Source: Chaetoderma sp. LZ-2023a
Lineage: Eukaryota; Mollusca; Caudofoveata; Chaetodermatida; Chaetodermatidae
Assembly (NCBI GenBank): GCA_034401795.1
Contig: CM067369.1
Coordinates: 92,401,241-92,465,240 of the forward strand
Length of the DNA stretch: 64,000 nt
Reading direction: 5' to 3'
The notes beneath the pieces were generated by a model. That model saw only the letters and a program-made list of their open reading frames with translations, was not told where the DNA came from and made no database searches. Shown piece by piece: positions 10,548-21,170 of the stretch. Position 1 is the stretch's first letter; every line of letters starts with the position of its first letter. Position numbers and translations under genes: made by a program.

Positions 10548-12294
10548 GAATCCAGCCCTCAAAATTTGGCGCGAACGATCGTTTCGTTCGCGTGTCGGTT
10601 ACGTGAAGCAAAATTACTGTGAACGAAAAAATGGTCGCGTAAGTGACAAAGCCCAGAACGGTAGTTATCTCTGATCATGGAAAACAGAAGTTTCAACAAC
10701 TTTTTGATATGAAGCATGCTATTTACAACGAAATTTAGTATTTTCAAACATCTAAAAGATTGATAACATCTGTCTGTCAAATTCTATAAATAAGCGACAG
10801 CGCACATGTGTCAGAGACAAACTTCCGTCGTTTTCCGCTAGTATTACTACATAGGCCGGGAACTAGTCTCGCTACACGTTATGCATCAACAACGGACTGT
10901 TCAATTATAAACCGTTGCATGCAAGTACGTGCAACTGTCGGCTGGCATGTTCCCGATGTATTATTTTATATACGAGATTGGATCCCGATATAACATAGAA
11001 AGACATGCATTGTTGAGTAAGTCTCACAGTATATTCTCCTTGAGTTTCAGTTGGTTTGTAGAGACAGCTGTTTAAGAATTTATCTGTTAAATTAAACTGT
11101 TACATTCATAGATCCTAGCTACTGTGTCAGTGTGTATTTGTCCATGACACAATAATTTAGGCCTCGAAATTCGAAGGGATTCTCGTAATATTCCCGAAAT
11201 TGAAAAATAATACACTGGTAATGAGAAATGCCTCGCGTGACTGCGCAGTTGTAGTTAATAACAATCGATAATGCGCACTCGTAGTTTCTGATTGGCTCGC
11301 GGGATATCCGATTTCAATAGGCATGAATGAAAATTACTATCGTAGTAAAATTTTGATTACGTGCCTCGTCATTCATAACGAATTAATCACATGATTTATT
11401 TCAACCAATCTCTGTGCGACTCTCGCGATTAATATTGATGGACAAGGGCGAACGAAAAATCTAGTCACTGTGCCGCTTTTAAACGCAGTAAAGCAATATG
11501 TTAGCGCCCACTTTGACGGGTTATGACCCAATATATTATTATTGGAAGGTTCTGACAGTAATACCACCCGATATTTAAGTGGTGCATTGCTTTGGAGCGA
11601 CCGAAAAAACAGGAATATATGTCAGGAAAACCGGTGCGTAGTAACTCTTATTTTCAAGTAAATCGCATTTGCACTAAATTGTCAGTTTGAAGCGTACAAG
11701 GTAAGAAGGGTCAAGCTATCTACTAAATGCCTTAGAGCCGGTTACGCTTTTTATTATGGCGCACTTGCGGGTTATTGTTTTATATTAGAAATGTACGCTG
11801 CTTGTACGAGTACAAATATTTGGTAACAGTTACAAAAAAATCTACCCGTCACAGGTACAATTTTATAAACATTTCAACCCCTGTTGTTTGTGGGGAAATT
11901 AAGACGGTAGTGCTTTGATACAGGTGGAATTCTTTACAAATTAAAGCACATTCTTTTAAATATTTTGAAAATAATATTACTGGAAGCCATTGCTTTCAAG
12001 GTGGTGGTGGGTGGGCTGGAGAGGGTTGCTCAACTAGGTAAGCCACAACAATGTAAGATATTCAATTCTTTGTTTTTGTAGTGGGGTTTGTTGGTGGGGT
12101 GGGATATGTGTTAAGATATTTATAAATATTGGGTCCTTAGTCACTAATTATTATAATAGTGGGTCTGGAATTTTGAAATATATGTTTGCAAAAAGTATGG
12201 AATTTTATTGTGCCCAAGATGTATGAACCCTGAAATTGTTGCAAGCTGGAAAGATGTTAGCAATGAGTGTTGTCATACAAATACTGATATTTTG

Positions 12295-12430
12295 GCAGAG
12301 AAAATGTACATTTGCAGACCAAAGGAGTATTGTTTTTGGAGACTTAACACTGAATGACTGGCTCGGTTATCGAGCTTGTAATTTCAGGGGTAAATTTTCC
12401 AAAATATTCTTCTTGGTCTGGAAATGGAAC
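12295..12430. repeat. Family A foldback, nested in the 10.5-13.1-kb element
   Basis: Both arms are present around actggctcggttatcgagc, diverged, with no clear outer flanks. Confidence 0.75.
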
Positions 12431-12514
12431 AAATGAATGGACATAAAACAAAAACTCAATCTGCTTTTTGTCAAATTTACTTGAGAAATATTACAGTACT
12501 TATATCACAATGGA

Positions 12515-12850
12515 TGAATCCACTTTTAGTTATTCCCCACCCATCTCTAGCTAAGCTATGCTCAAAGCTTTGTCCCAGAATCTCAATTTCATGGTAACTA
12601 TACAGCTAACTTGGTGAATACTTTGAAACAAACTTCCCCTCAAAACCATCAACAGAATGTTTATTAAATTGCAAAGACATACAATTAATACTTACTGACA
12701 GACTACTATGAGAGTTAGTATTGTCTGTCACTTATAATAGTGACTGGTGACATCAACCTATATGTGATGTAATTGATTATGAGGTCAATAGTTGAGTAAC
12801 TAAACATATTTTATCTGTAAATTAGGTAATTGGTGGATAAGTCCATGCTG
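12515..12850. repeat. Family D MITE, nested
   Basis: The copy has a tatccccacccatctctagc-like start, a ctatacagctaac block, a partly deleted palindromic core, ttattaaattgcaaagaca, and a gatgtaattgattatgagg end. Confidence 0.75.
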
Positions 12851-12954
12851 TAATCAATATGCTAATGATAATTCAGCAACATGCACTTTAAATTCATTAT
12901 TAACTTAATATGCAGATGAAATATGTTCAGATAAAGCAGGTTTGGATAAAAAAA

Positions 12955-13030
12955 ATGGCGTAACCAATTTGCGCAGCCAATTGGTTACGCAAACTGATTT
13001 TGCGCAACCGAACAATTGGTTACGCAAACC
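12955..13030. repeat. Cluster of short inverted/direct repeats (gcgtaaccaatt)
   Basis: The motif ttggttacgcaaac and its reverse complement occur at least three times within 75 bp, together with tgcgcaacc variants. The position is subterminal in the candidate transposon, so these may be transposase-binding repeats (inference). Confidence 0.65.
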
Positions 13031-13094
13031 TGAAAACACGGGACCCAAAATAATCTCACAAATATTTGAAATTTTGAGGGCTGGAATCACATCA

Positions 13095-13240
13095 AGACAG
13101 ACAGGCAGGCAGGCAGGCAGGCAGAGACTGACAGATAGAGGGACAGACACACAAAGAGACAGACAGACAGATAGATGACAGACAGACAGCATGCCTGCCT
13201 GCCTGTCTGAGACACAGACACCAAGACAGACATACAGGCA
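13095..13240. repeat. CAGG/CAGA simple repeat
   Basis: Imperfect (caggcaggcagg) and (agacagacag) tracts are followed by a short inverted gcctgcctgcctg. Confidence 0.9.
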
Positions 13241-13414
13241 CTTTGCCCTTATATTAATAGATAAACCATAAAATATGGTGAATCTATGCCTCTATGGTAT
13301 AATTGAAACATCCAGGTTAAAATGAATGTCCTTTCAAGCCTTGACCAGATCATTACCATTTTCACTGTCAAATCCCCGAAAAGGTATATTCTTTATAATA
13401 TCAAATTTATTCTG

Positions 13415-13492
13415 TTGAATATTTTGAATTTATTTGACTGGAAGCCTTAATTTTCCAGTCAAATTAATTTCAAAATTTTCAACAGTTTTTCT
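13415..13492. repeat. Family B palindrome
   Basis: The arms are gttgaatattttgaatt.. and ..caaaattttcaac, meeting in ggaagccttaattttcc. This is the core of family D without its flanks. Confidence 0.75.
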
Positions 13493-13581
13493 GTATGGTT
13501 GTCTTGAAAATGAGACATGGGTAATTCATCAGTGAAAGGGTTAATTGAAATATTGTTCATGACTAAGGTAGCAACAGTTCC

Positions 13582-13665
13582 CAGCCCAATTCTTTTCAAA
13601 ATATTCAACCGATAATATCAATCCCAGCCCAATTCTTTTCAAAATATTCAACCGATAATATCAAT
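13582..13665. repeat. Direct duplication, 41 bp x2
   Basis: The block beginning cccagcccaattcttttc and ending accgataatatcaat is repeated exactly, head to tail. Confidence 0.9.
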
Positions 13666-13730
13666 GTAAACTGATGTAAGAGCAGATAATGAGTTTTCGG
13701 GTCAATCACTTATATTATGAATACTTTGAC

Positions 13731-13772
13731 AATATCTACATGAGTATCTACATGAGTATCTACATGAGTATC
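13731..13772. repeat. 13-bp minisatellite, 3 copies
   Basis: The unit tctacatgagtat is repeated just downstream of the donor of the TM2 exon. Confidence 0.9.
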
Positions 13773-13791
13773 GATGTGTGACTGCATGTAC

Positions 13792-13894
13792 CTCAGTCTG
13801 TGATGCACTAAGGCAAAAGATTAGCATCACATTGACGATCAGCAAAGATGCACAGAAGTTCACCTGTACTATATACCGGTCACTGCTTAAATGC
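13792..13894 (-). CDS. aGPCR exon 11: loop 1 and TM2
   Basis: The acceptor is ttttatttcag and the donor gtacat. The exon has 1 nt plus 34 codons. It encodes HLSSDRYIVQVNFCASLLIV followed by NVMLIFCLSASQTE. The I-x-x-N-(F/L)-C-x-S-L-L pattern is characteristic of TM2 in class B/adhesion receptors. It ends in phase 0 and joins exon 12. Confidence 0.92.
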
Positions 13895-13973
13895 CTGAAA
13901 TAAAAAACCCAATGCAATAAAATCATGATATATACCGGTATATGAAATGTTAATAAAATCCTAGATAACATCT

Positions 13974-14172
13974 TTAACCCTTTAATGGTCAGGCCGGCTA
14001 AAACTGGCCTCTGGAGTGGTCTTGGGAAATGTCCATTTGCGGGCAAAGAGAAGACCATTTTTGATAATCGAGCCAGTCATTCCAGTGGTAAACTTTCAGT
14101 CTTCTCTTGGCCTACAAATGGACATTTTCTAAGAGAAAATATAGATTTTCTTGACCAAATTCGACCTTTCAT
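13974..14172. repeat. Family A foldback MITE
   Basis: It starts ctttaaccctttaatgg. The center is shortened (gataatcgagccag). Confidence 0.8.
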
Positions 14173-14479
14173 TACAAAGCACCATTAACCTGTTCACTGA
14201 TAAATTCCCAGTATCTCAATAATGAGGCCAACATTACAGGAAAGATGTTGAATATTTGGAGATTAAGCAGCAATGGATTCCAGTCATTTTAATCCCAAAA
14301 CAGAAGATTCTTTGCTCAGTAAAGAATTTATTTTATCATGGATTTGTTGCTGAAAGTTTTAAAACTGATTTTTATCCAATATATTGAAGCAATTCTGATC
14401 AAAATTCTGACAGAAATCTCATTATCCATTAATTAGCCATTATGATACATCAATGACAAATTAATTACGATATAAGGCA
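14173..14479. other. Intron: nothing recognised
   Basis: This is AT-rich unique sequence. Confidence 0.45.
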
Positions 14480-14577
14480 TATGCTGTTGAATATTTTGAA
14501 ACTAATTTGGCTGGCAGCTGTTGTTGCCTATGACAGCAACAGGTTCCAGTCAAATAGGTTTCAGTATATTTGACAGC
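14480..14577. repeat. Family B palindrome
   Basis: The arms gttgaatattttgaaac.. and ..gtttcagtatatttgac flank agctgttgttgcctatg/acagcaacaggt. Confidence 0.8.
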
Positions 14578-14688
14578 AACCTGTCTTATAGCTGAGACTT
14601 CAGGATTTCAAGGGGTAAAATTTGGTCTAAAAATAGTACATAGAAAATCTGATAAGGGAATACAACTTTCAAGGTGTGGGACTTAACT

Positions 14689-14923
14689 CTTTAACCCTCG
14701 AATTTGTTCCAAAAAATCTAAGTTTTCTCATAGAAAATGTCCATTTGCAGTCCAAGAGAACACTATTTTTGAAAATTTACTACTGGAATGCCTGGCTCGG
14801 TTATCGAACCAATCATTCCAGTTGTAAAATTTCAAAAATTGTCTTCTCTTGGACTGCAAATGGGCATTTCTCAAGACCACTGCAGAGGCCATTTTTGGCT
14901 GGTATGGGTGTCAAAGGGTTAAA
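14689..14923. repeat. Family A foldback MITE
   Basis: Full length: ctttaaccctcgaattt start, paired arms around ctcggttatcgaa, and a gtcaaagggttaa end. Confidence 0.88.
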
Positions 14924-15727
14924 GCATATATATTCTAGCATTAATATTATTAGAGAAAGAAAGATAACTCTGCCTCTGAAAAGCACTGAATAAAAAAACC
15001 CAAACTTACTTCCCTTGTTATGAACACGCCATGTTAAAGGAAATTTCTTAATAGTGCAAAAATTGAGCATTACAATAACAGATTGTGACATGACCATTGA
15101 CTATAAACAGACGATATGTGATGTCATTCTACCTCAAATGAGCTAAATTTAGAACGAATGTATTGCTTTAGTGACATCTTGTTGATTGCCCACACACTGA
15201 TCATTATAGATTGGTTTGACTGTAGTTTATAGCTTATCTGTAACCCATATTCACAGTAATGTAAAAATTAATTTGAGTTAAATATTTTGAAAATAATGTG
15301 CAAAAAGTTGTTGCTTCTCAACATAGGATATATGTGAAATTGACATACAATTATATTACAATCAATATTTGTCTGCTCACTTTCCTTTCCTTTAAAATCA
15401 ACTAATTGCTCGTTGTAAGCTAAGGGGAGGGAACCTCCCGACAAGGAATTCAACTTCATGCGAACTTATCTCCTTTTTAAATGGATGCGATCTTGTTGCA
15501 ACAACTTGTAAACTAAGGTTGGAAGGAGAAGGTGTAGGAATGATTCCTTCCCATGACTGAGACAGTGTGAACACAATGAAGGATGTCTCATCAGAGCTAG
15601 ATTAAAGTAAGGGCTAATGGGGCTGCAGCCTCGGAACCCTGAAAAATAAAGGCCCCCAAGTCAAAAACAATTATCACATTTTAATCATTTGAACCTTTAA
15701 ATCCCAGTATTTGACTTTTACAGTCAT
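14924..15727. other. Intron: one cryptic exon-like block, otherwise nothing
   Basis: A minus-strand block at about 15008-15100 has a good acceptor (tttatag) and donor (gtaagt). It brings an in-frame stop if spliced between TM1 and TM2, so it is not part of the receptor. The remainder shows no feature. Confidence 0.45.
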
Positions 15728-15832
15728 AGGCAAGCTGTTCCATATTTTGAAATCAGTTTGACTGGAAAGTGGTGCTGCCTTAGGCAACGCCAGCTTTCAG
15801 TAAAATTAGTTTCAAAATATTCAACAGCATTT
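15728..15832. repeat. Family B palindrome
   Basis: The arms are caagctgttccatattttg.. and ..caaaatattcaacag, with a tgcctt/aggca center. Confidence 0.75.
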
Positions 15833-16024
15833 TGACACATGTAATGAATTTATTATATTTGGGAGTAGCAGCAGCAGCAGCAGCAGCCATTTCCCCTTTG
15901 ACCCAGCTGCATGGGCCACAAATAGCTTTAATCTGGCACTGCTCCTAAAATGACAATGAGAACATTCTGGGACTGTGCAAACAGATCTGTATCGGGCCTT
16001 CAGAAAACCTTGAAAATCATCTGC

Positions 16025-16290
16025 ACTACGTAGAGACGCAAGCTGGCCAAGTGCTTGGGGAGTCGAGCTCATCACTAAAATGTCGCGAGATCGATTTCCG
16101 GCCGGGTTGCGGTGTTGTGTCCCTGAGCAAGACACTTCACTCTGCGTCGTTCCAGTTCACCTGTCTGTAAAATAGGTACCTGTGAGGGCAGTGTCGGCTA
16201 TAGCGAATGTAAAAGACTTTGAGCATCTATAGACCGCGAGGTGGTATACTCCCTAAGGGAGTTGAGATTGAGCAGGAATGAAAAATGAAT
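16025..16290 (+). mobile_element. tRNA-derived SINE with conserved central block
   Basis: The head is tRNA-like, with ggccaagtgcttgg and the B-box-like gagatcgatttcc. It is followed by tgtccctgagcaagacactt.. and ..ttccagttcacctgtctgta, a central block seen in broadly distributed metazoan SINEs (MetaSINE/DeuSINE type, from memory). The tail contains a palindromic tccctaagggagt. Confidence 0.75.
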
Positions 16291-16634
16291 AAGGCCCAAT
16301 GACCAGGGGGTAAAATTGGAAAGTTGGCTGAGCATACAAGCGGAAGCAGACTATAAACCCCACCTATACCTATATATGGCTGGAGAGATCTTCTGTGGGT
16401 GAACTATTATCTTCCTGAAAAAAAAATGGCCATTAACAGATGAAGAGAAGAATCCTTTAAGAAACCTATATATAAGTGAAATGACTATCATGCCAGTAAT
16501 ACTAATGGTAGATTAAAAAAAATAATCTCATTATCTGCAAATGGAAAATTTTTACATAAACTTTACTATAGGATGCATATTATGATATTAACTTGTTTCA
16601 CCTTTACGTGTCTAGGTAACATAACAATATTTAC

Positions 16635-16741
16635 CTCCAAAATATCAAGTGTATTATCCCTGTCGCGATGGTACCACACATGCATAAAATACATGCTACC
16701 ATAGCAACTGTACTGGCATCAAATGATGACACAGATTTCAC
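16635..16741 (-). CDS. aGPCR exon 10: TM1
   Basis: The acceptor is catttcacag and the donor gtaaat. The exon has 35 codons plus AG and starts in phase 0, exactly as exon 9 requires. After VKSVSSFDAST it encodes one hydrophobic segment (VAMVACILCMCGTIATGIIH), taken as TM1. The AG pairs with the first G of exon 11 to give Arg. The 10.9-kb intron upstream holds DIRS element 1. Confidence 0.9.
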
Positions 16742-16784
16742 CTGTGAAATGAAATCTGTTATTAGAAATAGTATTAAAAGTGTT

Positions 16785-17100
16785 AAGCTCCACCCACACT
16801 TTGCCCATGTTGGGACTGATCGATCCCTCCCTGAATCTCAATTACTAGAAACCTATACAAGTAAGCTGTTGAATATGTTGAAACTAATTTGACTGAGTGC
16901 TGTTGCTGCCTATTCAACAGCATGTTTATTAAATATTAGACATACAATTCGTACAACTTGATGTACTATTAAGCATTTATGACGAACTCAATTGCGTCAT
17001 TCATGATATAATTGTTTATGACGTCAGCCTACATGTGACGTTGTTGATTATGATGTCATATGATTGATCGATAAACTGGATTCTTCCATTGGAAAGTAGG
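16785..17100. repeat. Family D MITE
   Basis: The copy has an agctccacccacactttgcc start, a ctatacaagtaagctg block, a reduced core, ttattaaatattagaca, and a gattatgatgtcat end. Confidence 0.85.
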
Positions 17101-17228
17101 GATTGAATATAGGGCTCCACTTCTAGCTATTACATGTAGCTCGACCATCCACATAGTACATGTGATTGAACCAAATTTAACCCTTACGACTCTGATGTCA
17201 ACATTCTATCTTTTTACTGGGTCAGTAG

Positions 17229-17380
17229 CAAAGAAACTGGTGTACATTTTAAACAATTTTGGTGGATGATGTTGCTGTCTATGACAGCACCATCTTCCAT
17301 CAAATTTGTTTTAAAATGAACACCAGTTAATCTTTTAATTTAATTTGAAATAAAATTTTGATGTCAGAGTTGTAAGAGTT
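17229..17380. repeat. Family C palindrome
   Basis: The arms gaaactggtgtacatttt.. and ..aaaatgaacaccagtt flank gatgttgctgtctatgacag. A tail ttttaatttaatttgaaa follows. The same element occurs at 60265-60445. Confidence 0.8.
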
Positions 17381-17389
17381 AATGCTTTG

Positions 17390-17665
17390 AACACTGAATT
17401 CCCAAAATCTCAATTTCAACTATATACACATAAGCGGTAGAATATTTTGGCAACACCTTCCAGTCAAATTAGTTTCAAAATATTCAAGAATGTTTAATAA
17501 ATTATAAATTCACCACAGATATATAATTTAGATGGTTACGGTCGGACGTTTGCCCATTTCGTGATGGATCTACACCATTTATTTGTGATGCTAGCCAATG
17601 AATGATGTATTTTGATTGTGACATCAGATACATGAGTGGCAGATCAGATCCCGCCATTCAAGTAA
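17390..17665. repeat. Family D MITE, partial
   Basis: It carries the gaattcccaaaatctcaat block, a truncated core and the ttgtgacatcagatacatg end. Confidence 0.7.
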
Positions 17666-17769
17666 ACTGCACTATTATTGAAATAGCATCAAGAACTTTG
17701 GTACATCTGTACGCATGAAGATGCTCAAAGTGACACAAGGTGGCAAGAATCTCGTCAAATTTAAAACAG

Positions 17770-17936
17770 TTTAACCCTTTAAAGGTCAACCCAGCCAAAA
17801 CTATCCTCTGCCGCATTCTTGAGGAATGCCCATTTGCAGGTAAAGAGAAGAGTATTTTTGAAAATCTACCACTGGAATGGCTGGCTCAATAATTGAGCCA
17901 GTCATTCCAGTGGTAAATTTTTAAAAATATTCATAA
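17770..17936. repeat. Family A foldback, right flank lost
   Basis: It starts tttaaccctttaaaggtc. The arms meet at ggctcaataattgagcc, and the right arm stops early. Confidence 0.8.
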
Positions 17937-18293
17937 AATTATGTATTTCATATCTTTACTGTTATTAGTTATATGGGGACTGGGAGAAAGAATGGGTTAG
18001 CTCTTTAATTAAACGAAATCACGGATTTATTTTTTCACGAGAGAGTTGATACTTACCACCCTGATACTTTATGATATTTCCTAAATATCGATCTAGCTTC
18101 AATAATACTCAGAATTAAAAAGAAACCGCCCCCACTGGGCAGGTTACACAATTGACAGTCCAGCGGATGAGCAGCCCAAACTCGCCCATGCACGGGGCTG
18201 ACTCATTCTATTTCAAAATATTGGCCGACCTAATTGCAACATAAAACGCTGATAGACCGAGCCTCTGTGGGGTGGAGAGGCCGGGATCATATT

Positions 18294-18392
18294 AGGGTGG
18301 TAAGTATCAACTCTCTCGTGAAAAAAGAAATCTGTGATTTCGTTTATTTCACATCAAGAGTATACTTACCACCCTGATACTTTATGATATAG
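18294..18392. repeat. Element 1 internal complementary region (ICR)
   Basis: The left half is the reverse complement of the element's left terminus and the right half that of its right terminus, joined as gatttcgtttatttcacatc. This is the arrangement expected for DIRS1-type elements, where the ICR templates circle closure. Confidence 0.88.
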
Positions 18393-18778
18393 CCAGAATT
18401 CGTAAGAGAATTCGGCGGGAGGGAGGCGAAGGTCAGAAGACCAGCTCATCCCTGGAAGAGCAAACTTTTGCTTTTGGAGCACAACAAACATCTGAAATTG
18501 CGTATGTAAACACAATCAGGAAATGATTTGAACATCGGATAACACGACATCGGATAACACGACCGATGTTGAGAGTAATGACTGTTTCACATCCGCTCCC
18601 TCCCCCCTCTTTTAGAGGGAGCGATGACCTCAATGTCCTATACGCTCTCTATGTGCTCGTGCTAAAGTACTATAAGACGGGTAACAACAATGTACTGGGT
18701 CTGTTTGCTTATGGTGTGCATTTCGGCCCAGGGAAGGCGGTGAACCCTACCCTGCTTGGTTGATGCCTGTCGGCTCCA

Positions 18779-19453
18779 TTGTGTGGAGCTGGTGGATCCA
18801 GTGGCATTCTAACAGATGCTCTTTCCAAATTATGTACATATATGCCGGAAACCTGCCAATCTATAAATACAGATTCAGTATTCCAACATTGGAAACTATA
18901 CAAAGCACACGTGGACTCAGTACCCACTGGCTGCCCAGACACCAACAACAGTCAGGTACCATCACGGTCCTCACCACCTACGGCCTCCAATCCGGACAAG
19001 ATCACCAACATTAACAGCAACTCACCAGTCACCACACTGGATATTTTCTCGGCCTGTGATTCTAAATTAACAGAGACCCGCTCCACGACCAACATGAAAA
19101 CGAGCCCTTCAAGATCACCAGAATTCAGTGTAAGTGGGGCGTACAACAATCTGTACAACTCAAACTCTTTAAAACCAGTTTTAACCCCACATGACATCAT
19201 CTCTCCATTGCCGTCACCCGATCACCAAGAATATGACACGGTCACCAGACGGAATACAGACATTCTTGCGGCCAGCACCTTAATCACAGAACTAGCTTCG
19301 AGCCACCGCTTTAATATCAACTGTCTCCATTGCTACATTACAATTCAGAGCCAGAACTCAATAGCGCCGGACCCAAAATGGGATAGAATGATCGCCTTGA
19401 TGGGCAACATGTGTGCCCATATTGACTGGAGCCTGTCACATCTCCAGCTTTAG
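18779..19453 (+). CDS. Hypothetical protein in the nested insertion
   Basis: This is a 224-codon frame, Ser/Thr/Asn-rich in the middle (SPSRSPEFSV, ISPLPSPDHQEYD) and more ordered at the end (LITELASSHRFNINCLHCYI.., WDRMIALMGNMCAHIDWS). ATG is at the start. I do not recognise a family. A C-terminal Cys pair (CLHC) and helical tail could suggest a gag-like or DNA-binding role, but nothing proves it. It is preceded by in-frame sequence reaching back across ggcccagggaaggcggtga, so it may be a 3' exon. Confidence 0.4.
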   Translation: MCGAGGSSGILTDALSKLCTYMPETCQSINTDSVFQHWKLYKAHVDSVPTGCPDTNNSQVPSRSSPPTASNPDKITNINSNSPVTTLDIFSACDSKLTETRSTTNMKTSPSRSPEFSVSGAYNNLYNSNSLKPVLTPHDIISPLPSPDHQEYDTVTRRNTDILAASTLITELASSHRFNINCLHCYITIQSQNSIAPDPKWDRMIALMGNMCAHIDWSLSHLQL

Positions 19454-20329
19454 ATTTTCTACATTCCACCCGATACATTATACTGAGAACAACATCGTCA
19501 GAATAAAATAACTCGATACTATAAACGGACCTCCACCGGCTCGTGTTTGTGCTTATATTAAATACATTTTTTAATCTAAGGGGGCACTAAGCTCACCTGG
19601 CAGCAAGATTTTACGCTACATTCATTCTGTGATTATTGTGTATTCTTACCGGACTTTTCGGTGATGAGATTTCCTCAGGGACACCATGCTCACCTGGAAC
19701 CTTTCTATACAGTGTTTAAATACAGAAGCCCGTATAAAAAACTAACAGAAGGGGGCACCACGCTCCTAATTCTACAAGCCTTTGTGTTTTCTTTCCGTGC
19801 GCGCCCAGTGTTTACCACAAATTTTCATAGCCTTGAACTTCCACCCATGGGAGGGCAGGCTCACCTGGAACTTTTTCGTAAGGATGTGTGACTCGTGCCA
19901 CATCTTTATGACAATAACAAGCACGTATTGTTTAGTTGGACAAAACTATCTATCCATCTCCATCTATTTATTTTTTTTCTTATCTGTTTACTTATTTAAT
20001 TACTGATTCTCCCACTGTTCTTCCCATATCTAGCTGTCTGGCTACACTAAACAAAAAATATCCCTATTCATCACTTTCAATAAATCTTTTCCACAAAATT
20101 CTTCTACTTCTCTTCTTCTATTCAACCACCCACCCGACACCAACCAGCTCACCTGGAAGAGCGACCCTACCGCCCGGTCCCAGCAAGACCACCCCACCCA
20201 CCACTCCCCACCTGATGATTCCACATGTGATACAACATTTCACCTATAATATTTCCACATATGCCTCTGATGAGTTCCACTTTTGGAACGAAACGCCATA
20301 AGTCTGAATCAATAAATATGGTAATGACT

Positions 20330-20695
20330 ACACCGGTCAAAACCTCACAACAAATGGGCTACATACACCACCAGAACCCATCTATTCGCACGAACGCTAT
20401 AAAACTTAAGTGAAAACAAACATTCAGAATAGAACCGGTAAGAATTTTATAACAACCGGTAAACTAAAAAAATGGCAAAAGATTCCACAACCGCCAAAAA
20501 AAGTTTTAACCAAACCGCCAAAATAAAACCACAACCGGTAAAAGTTTCACAACCGGCGAAATAGATACAACCGGCAAAAATCACCACAACCGGTGAAAAT
20601 TACCTCAACCGGTAAAAACTGCCGGAGCCGCCATTTTGGACTTAACCGTCAAACTCACCAGAACCGGTGATCTTAGACCACAACCGCCAAAACCA
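20330..20695. promoter_or_regulatory. Cluster of AACCGG/AACCGCC motifs
   Basis: About 14 copies of (c/a)aaccgg(t/c) or aaccgcc occur in 365 bp, spaced roughly 15-30 bp, all in the same orientation. AACCGG resembles the half-site of Grainyhead/CP2 factors (AACCGGTT). That link is inference. The cluster ends about 75 bp before a TATA box. Confidence 0.5.
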
Positions 20696-20768
20696 TGCCG
20701 GCAATCCCAATTTTCCATACCCTTTTAAGGGTGTGTGAAAGCCAATCCCCAGGCTCAGCCCATGAGAG

Positions 20769-20777
20769 TATAAAAGG
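20769..20777 (+). promoter_or_regulatory. TATA box
   Basis: TATAAAAGG is followed 28 bp later by an initiator-like accattcag. It would drive plus-strand transcription out of the insertion, antisense to the DIRS genes and to the receptor gene. Confidence 0.5.
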
Positions 20778-21170
20778 AGCTGAAAAAGCAGCTTCTGACC
20801 ATTCAGACTTCTGGATACACAATCGCATTCAAGCGTCAGGCTTAAAAACCAAATTGGTCTATTTGTCACTGACTACGTCGTTATCACTCTCCAAAGTACT
20901 ATACAACATCGGACGAAAGCTTCATTTCGTATACTCTCAGATGGAACCACAAAGAACACAAAACCATCACCATTTTAGTAAGAAATATAAAAAACGTGAC
21001 AAAAAATAACCATCACCAAATATATGACTAACCTATTTTGACGCGATTCCCCTTTGACCACCGCTGGCGATGATAGGTAAAGTACGGAAAAGCAGGGATT
21101 CCCCCCACTAAACTGCACTGTGTGTGAGTCAACGGCCTTATGTAAAATATTTACAAATTTATATACAGAT

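Larger units (their letters stand above)
10553..13083. mobile_element. Candidate non-autonomous DNA transposon, 2.5 kb
   Basis: The ends are inverted: cagccctcaaaattt at 10553 and its reverse complement ending at 13083. Both are flanked by GAATC (10548-10552 and 13084-13088), a possible 5-bp target duplication. The subterminal ends contain CpG-rich dyads (gcgaacgatcgtttcgttcgc near 10571; repeated ggttacgcaaac near 12980-13030). No transposase frame is visible. A family A and a family D copy are nested inside, so it is old. The superfamily is unassigned. Confidence 0.55.
18675..20892 (+). mobile_element. Nested 2.2-kb insertion in element 1
   Basis: The insertion is bounded by an exact 11-bp duplication, aaagtactata (18664-18674 and 20893-20903). 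The flanking DIRS 3' region is continuous with the other copies across it. It contains a plus-strand 224-codon frame, four gctcacctgg(a/c) motifs (near 19596, 19688, 19861, 20147), an AACCGG motif cluster and a TATA box. There are no terminal repeats, no poly(A) tail and no recognisable transposase or RT. The class is unknown. Confidence 0.75.

Noticed and set aside
13095..13240. CRISPR-like or satellite array
   Set aside because: Simple CAGG/CAGA repeats without spacers; the genome is eukaryotic.
17690..17770. Minus-strand block with a CHFEHL string resembling a GPS
   Set aside because: No acceptor/donor pair fits the phase of the TM1 exon, and the GPS is fully explained by the exons at 37334 and 27659.
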